Source: a virus. Taken from it: 26,446 nucleotides of DNA. The position numbers were made by a program, and so were the translations under genes. Location of the stretch: IMG/VR virus record IMGVR_UViG_3300014502_000248, positions 1 through 26,446 of that record, one strand, 5' to 3'. The notes under the pieces were generated by a model that was not told the DNA's origin, made no database searches, and saw only the letters and a program-made list of their open reading frames with translations. This document shows positions 23,131 to 26,446 of the stretch, in pieces (the first letter of the stretch is position 1; the number at the start of each line of letters is the position of its first letter).

Positions 23131-23375
23131 GACATCTCGGTTCTTCTTCTTCCGTTCTTCCGTTCCCGTCAACTGCTTACCAGCCGCATCATTCTTGATG
23201 GTACGGAGGGCCTTCGTGCTCCGAGAAGGACGATAGTCAGGTTGTCAACCGTGAGTCCAGCGATGAGGTCATCTGACGAAACGTGTGGGCACAGGAATCG
23301 CAACGATGGACGATGAGGGCTCTTCTGCAGCAGCCTGTGACTGATGCGGGCGGCTTGTCTGCAGCGATCTAGGAG
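23131..23375. other. Leader region without a supported gene
   Basis: About 245 bases before the plus-strand gene. The first part is a pyrimidine-rich tract with repeated TTCTTCCG (about 23141-23170). Further on are a small palindrome GGTTGTCAACC (23241-23251) and two TCTGCAGC copies (about 23323 and 23358). Two tiny open frames of 12 and 17 codons exist but are unsupported. If the AT-rich island drives rightward transcription, this would be a long 5' leader. Confidence 0.5.
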
Positions 23376-23381
23376 ATGACC

Positions 23382-23711
23382 GTGGACCTGGCAGCAGCAA
23401 ACGTGGTGGGCGCCCAAGCTCTGTACGAGAGCCACAGGGCGTTGATGGGGGTCCTCGATCTCCCCCCGTGGGAGAGGTTGCTCCCCATGCAGCAGCACAA
23501 CCTCCTGGAGCAGTCCCTGATGATCGTGGCCGAGGTCGCCCCCGTGATCGCCCAGCAGGTTCGTGACGACGTCGCCCGGGATCAGCGGGGTCTCGCCCAG
23601 TGGCTCATCTCACTGGACGACGACGACCCCACCTCACCCGGCCGACTGGAGCGCCAGACCGTCGGCCTGAACGACATCATCAAGCGCGCACGGACCAGTC
23701 TTCAGTCCTAG
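23382..23711 (+). CDS. Small plus-strand protein of unknown function
   Basis: A 109-residue protein. Start GTG 23382 is chosen because AGGAG (23371-23375) lies six bases upstream; ATG 23376 touches that site directly and would be poorly used. Third codon positions are rich in G/C on this strand, and the opposite frame is Arg/His/Cys-rich shadow, so the gene is real. The product is helical and acidic in its C-terminal half (HNLLEQSLMIVAEVAPVIAQ, SLDDDDPTSPGRLERQTVGL). No family is recognised. It runs against all neighbours and its TAG stop shares the four bases CTAG with the stop of the converging virion gene. Confidence 0.78.
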   Translation: MDLAAANVVGAQALYESHRALMGVLDLPPWERLLPMQQHNLLEQSLMIVAEVAPVIAQQVRDDVARDQRGLAQWLISLDDDDPTSPGRLERQTVGLNDIIKRARTSLQS

Positions 23712-26278
23712 TTCTCGATGGCCTTCAGCGTCACGATGGGGCCAGCGGCGAGGGTGACGGCGGCAGTGCTCGCCCGGACCCGAACCCACTTCGGCAAGGC
23801 GGCAGCCGAGACGTTGAGCATCACAGTGCTGCTCGCCACGGCGGTGAGGGCTCCGCCGATCGCGTACCAGTTGCCGTTGTCCTCGCTGCCCTCGATCTGG
23901 AGGATTGGGGCGGTGGCTACTGTCCCGATGGTCACCGTCAGGTTGAAGGTGTCGGCGCGCTCCACGAACCATGAGGGCGTCACCGAGTTGAGCGTGGTGA
24001 GCACGATCGAGCGGTCGACGAATGAGCGGAGGAGCGGCACCGAGACTGAGTGCTGCAACCGGTTCAACGACATCGTGAACGACGGCGTCGCGGTTCCGCC
24101 GATCGTTCGCACGTACCGGTACCGACTGCCCCAGACGGCGGGCAGGATCGGGGATACATACGTTCCGGTCCCGACGATCCGCGGGAAGTCGTAGATCCGC
24201 ACCCAGTTCGTCCCGTTATCGGGGGACTCCTCGATGGACACGTCCATCGTCGGGTTCGTGCCACTGGCGGCGGTGACGATGACGGAGAACGAGTGCGCGT
24301 TGGTACCGACGTTCGCCACCGACCCGGGCGAGGTGGCTGCCGACGTCGCGGTTGTTCCGATCGCCGCCGACGCGATATCCGCGACCAGGAACCCGCCCCA
24401 GCCACCCGCGCTCCACATCGTCGAACTGAGTCCCGCCTGCTGGGACGCACTGATTATCGTCGAGCCCGTGATGGTAACCGGGACAGCGTTGTTGGCGTCG
24501 TTCGCGTTCCCACGCCCGCCGACGACCTCAACAACGTGCCTCGTATAGTCCATGACTCGCGCGAAGTGGACGCGCACGTCGGTGCGCCGGATGAGAACTC
24601 CACCAGTGGTGATCGAGCCGAAGTCCGCCCCGATTGACTCCAATTCAAGGGACGATGTGCTCACCCTCAGCACCTTGTAGGCACCTTCGTAGGCCAAGGC
24701 GGCAGGCTCTAGGCCATACAGGTGCATGAACTCGCCGGGTAGTGGCGTGGCCCACGTGCCGTTGCCGATGACTGTGAGGACGTTGCTTGTGCGAGAAATT
24801 GACTGCGCAACTACCCCAAAGACCCCCGGGGTTGTAGCGGCAAGGACGGACCCCTCAACACGAAACACGACTCCACCCGCGCTCGATACCGTCAGCGCTG
24901 TGCCATCAATGACAGTGAAGTGAGTCGAATCTATGACTGAGGCGACTGCTGTCATGGCGGTCAGGTTCGGGAAACTGGTCGCATCACGCACCCCGTAGAC
25001 CTGCACCATGTCGCCCACCGCGAGCGTCGTGGCGACGTCTGTGGTCACGGTGGCAGTGGTAGTGCCGGTCTTGGCGATAGCGCTAATGCGTGCGACTGGC
25101 TTGGTCATGTTGCCCAGGTTGCGCGCCCGGATACGAAGTTTGTAGTCCTTGCCCTCGTCGGGAACAGCCTGCGAGTACTTGAGCGCCCCTGTGGTTGCCG
25201 CTACGCCATCTGCCGCGAATGACCGGTAGTAGATTTCCTCCATGCTGGCATAGAACTCGTGCGTAGCAGCAGAATTGAAAGCGTCGGTGTAAGGGGAAAC
25301 ATTCCCCTGAGTCGCGACGGTTGTTGAAACAGTCCCGGCGACTGAACGATACTTGCCACCGCTACGCCGGGCGGCGAACGATGCGGTAGTCGCCGTGACG
25401 CTCTCGAACAACAACCCTGCACCGTTCTTCGCAAGCCGAAACGGGTCGGCATGACGAACGTATCCACCGGTCGTGGAATATGACGCCCCGTCCGCCAGGG
25501 TAATCGGCAACGTGAAGTGGTTCTTGTCGACAACGGTGACAACCACTGGCCCAACGTTCAATCGGTGCTCTGCGCATCCGAAGACAACAACCCGGTCGCC
25601 GCCGTTGAAGGGGTGGCCCGTCATCGTCACCGTGCCGACGTTCGTGGCGATCGTGACGGTAGCGCCAGTGATCGCATGGTCAACTTCAGGAGTGAGCGTC
25701 TCGACAGTGCCAGCGTCGTCAGCACCGACCAGGCCGATAAATACTTCCTGACCGGTGGAGCGCTGACTCATCGAGATGCCAAACCCCAAGCGCATCGGGA
25801 ACTGGAACGTCTCCTTCGAGGTCAGCACCACCTCGGAACTGTCCGTGAACGGATCCATCGAGATTCGGAGATACGACGACCCGAACGCATTGCCGCCCGC
25901 CGTGATGAGGTGGGCGGAATCCTGCGCCAGATCCCAGACGGCGGGATTGGGCTGAACCGCGCTGTCGAACCCGTCCCTGAACTTGCTGCGGGCGTTCCCG
26001 ACAATCTCGCGGTTGTACTGGGGGTCTCCCGACTTCGTGTCGTAGAAGACGGCCAGCCGATCGGTGTCAGACATCATCGTGGTGCTGTAGTCGAGGGTCA
26101 GGACGTTGGTCGCGACCGTCCCGCCCTTGAGTGGGTCCGCGAACGAGTACACAACGATGTTGTCCGTGACGTTCGTGATTAGCAGCACGCGCTCTAGGTC
26201 GATCTGGTCGAACTCACTGAACGTCACCGTCTTCGCGCTCGCGCTGAACGTGTAGCGGGGGATGAGTTGCTTGGTCAT
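23708..26278 (-). CDS. Large virion structural protein with repeated beta modules
   Basis: An 856-residue protein from ATG 26278 with GGAG eight bases upstream; the frame to 26401 is rejected as it overlaps the upstream gene. Residues 1-80 (YTFSASAKTVTFSEFDQIDL, LLITNVTDNIVVYSFADPLK, STTMMSDTDRLAVFYD) match a module I know from many phage virion proteins. Three copies of a beta domain follow at about 206-276, 400-475 and 493-566, with the pattern G-D-x-V-x-V-x-G then V-x-D-x-x-H-F-T and S-x-G-G-x-V; they resemble the FCCH-like fold found in phage tail proteins. Two C-terminal domains at about 661-740 and 775-856 share E-x-S-x-D-N-G-x-W and a closing beta strand. It may be a tail, fibre-base or decoration protein. 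Its place upstream of the helicase, away from the tail block, is odd. Confidence 0.82.
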   Translation of the reverse strand: MTKQLIPRYTFSASAKTVTFSEFDQIDLERVLLITNVTDNIVVYSFADPLKGGTVATNVLTLDYSTTMMSDTDRLAVFYDTKSGDPQYNREIVGNARSKFRDGFDSAVQPNPAVWDLAQDSAHLITAGGNAFGSSYLRISMDPFTDSSEVVLTSKETFQFPMRLGFGISMSQRSTGQEVFIGLVGADDAGTVETLTPEVDHAITGATVTIATNVGTVTMTGHPFNGGDRVVVFGCAEHRLNVGPVVVTVVDKNHFTLPITLADGASYSTTGGYVRHADPFRLAKNGAGLLFESVTATTASFAARRSGGKYRSVAGTVSTTVATQGNVSPYTDAFNSAATHEFYASMEEIYYRSFAADGVAATTGALKYSQAVPDEGKDYKLRIRARNLGNMTKPVARISAIAKTGTTTATVTTDVATTLAVGDMVQVYGVRDATSFPNLTAMTAVASVIDSTHFTVIDGTALTVSSAGGVVFRVEGSVLAATTPGVFGVVAQSISRTSNVLTVIGNGTWATPLPGEFMHLYGLEPAALAYEGAYKVLRVSTSSLELESIGADFGSITTGGVLIRRTDVRVHFARVMDYTRHVVEVVGGRGNANDANNAVPVTITGSTIISASQQAGLSSTMWSAGGWGGFLVADIASAAIGTTATSAATSPGSVANVGTNAHSFSVIVTAASGTNPTMDVSIEESPDNGTNWVRIYDFPRIVGTGTYVSPILPAVWGSRYRYVRTIGGTATPSFTMSLNRLQHSVSVPLLRSFVDRSIVLTTLNSVTPSWFVERADTFNLTVTIGTVATAPILQIEGSEDNGNWYAIGGALTAVASSTVMLNVSAAALPKWVRVRASTAAVTLAAGPIVTLKAIEN

Positions 26279-26289
26279 GTCACTGTCTC

Positions 26290-26446
26290 CTAGAGCGCGA
26301 TCATCAGGGCGATGGTGGATTGCTGATTCACTGCGATGAGGGCGGCGGCTCGTGCGTCCACTGCGGCAGTGAAGTTCATGGGGGTTCGCTCCCACGCCCA
26401 CCCATTACTCACGAACAGGTACTCGGAGCTCAAGAAGGCCGCGTAG
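26290..26446 (-). CDS. C-terminal end of an unidentified protein (5' end beyond the right edge)
   Basis: The frame is open from the right edge to TAG at 26290-26292 and encodes at least 52 residues (YAAFLSSEYLFVSNGWAWER, then NFTAAVDARAAALIAVNQQS, ending MIAL). The end is Ala-rich and helical. It lies 11 bases before the virion protein start, whose ribosome site directly follows this stop, so both are probably in one operon. No function can be assigned from this fragment. Confidence 0.65.
   Translation of the reverse strand, partial: YAAFLSSEYLFVSNGWAWERTPMNFTAAVDARAAALIAVNQQSTIALMIAL

Noticed and set aside
23204-23235. Possible small RNA or tRNA-like fold in the leader before the plus-strand gene
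   Set aside because: Only a 4-5 bp stem can be drawn; no cloverleaf, anticodon arm or CCA end.

Overview
The window is a GC-rich segment of a tailed double-stranded DNA phage or prophage, most likely a siphovirus of a high-GC actinobacterial host. The host guess rests on the GC-rich third codon positions, the many GTG starts, the AGGAGG-type ribosome sites and one apparently leaderless gene. No tail sheath, baseplate, integrase or tRNA gene was seen. Almost every gene is on the minus strand, so the natural reading direction runs from base 26446 down to base 1. Most neighbouring genes overlap by 1-4 bases (ATGA, GTGA, TGATG junctions), which points to one long, translationally coupled late operon.

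Read in that direction, the layout is as follows. (1) The C-terminal end of an unidentified protein (26446-26290), then an 856-residue virion protein built from repeated beta modules (26278-23708). (2) A lone plus-strand gene (23382-23711), preceded by an AT-rich control region with repeats (about 23070-23130). (3) Leftward from that control region: a zinc-binding protein, an SF1 UvrD/FBH1-like helicase, an unknown 278-residue protein and a hairpin terminator. (4) The packaging and head block: a small-terminase-like protein, an HTH protein, the large terminase, a Zn-ribbon/coiled-coil protein, portal, maturation protease, scaffold, a probable decoration protein, and the major capsid protein followed by a hairpin. 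(5) The connector block: a 167-residue protein, a hairpin, a head-tail adaptor candidate and four further small neck/tail-completion candidates. (6) A second lone plus-strand gene (8255-9043), inserted against the operon and apparently leaderless. (7) The tail block: the major tail protein with a C-terminal Ig-like TIG domain, a strong hairpin, the tail assembly chaperone pair joined by a -1 frameshift at GGGAAAC, and at least 1791 residues of the tape measure protein, which runs off the left edge.

The genes work together as a virion factory. The terminase pumps DNA through the portal into a shell built by the capsid protein on the scaffold and matured by the protease. The connectors close the head. 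Tail-tube protein polymerises along the tape measure, aided by the two chaperone forms. Three long hairpins lie directly after the capsid gene, the next gene and the tail-tube gene, and probably help set unequal expression within the operon. The least explained items are the two plus-strand orphan genes, the repeat-rich AT island at 23.1 kb, the TTCGATTG motif around the terminase block and the repeats in the tape measure. I found no CRISPR array, toxin-antitoxin pair, insertion sequence or clear new defence system. All functional names come from reading motifs and gene order; no database search was possible.
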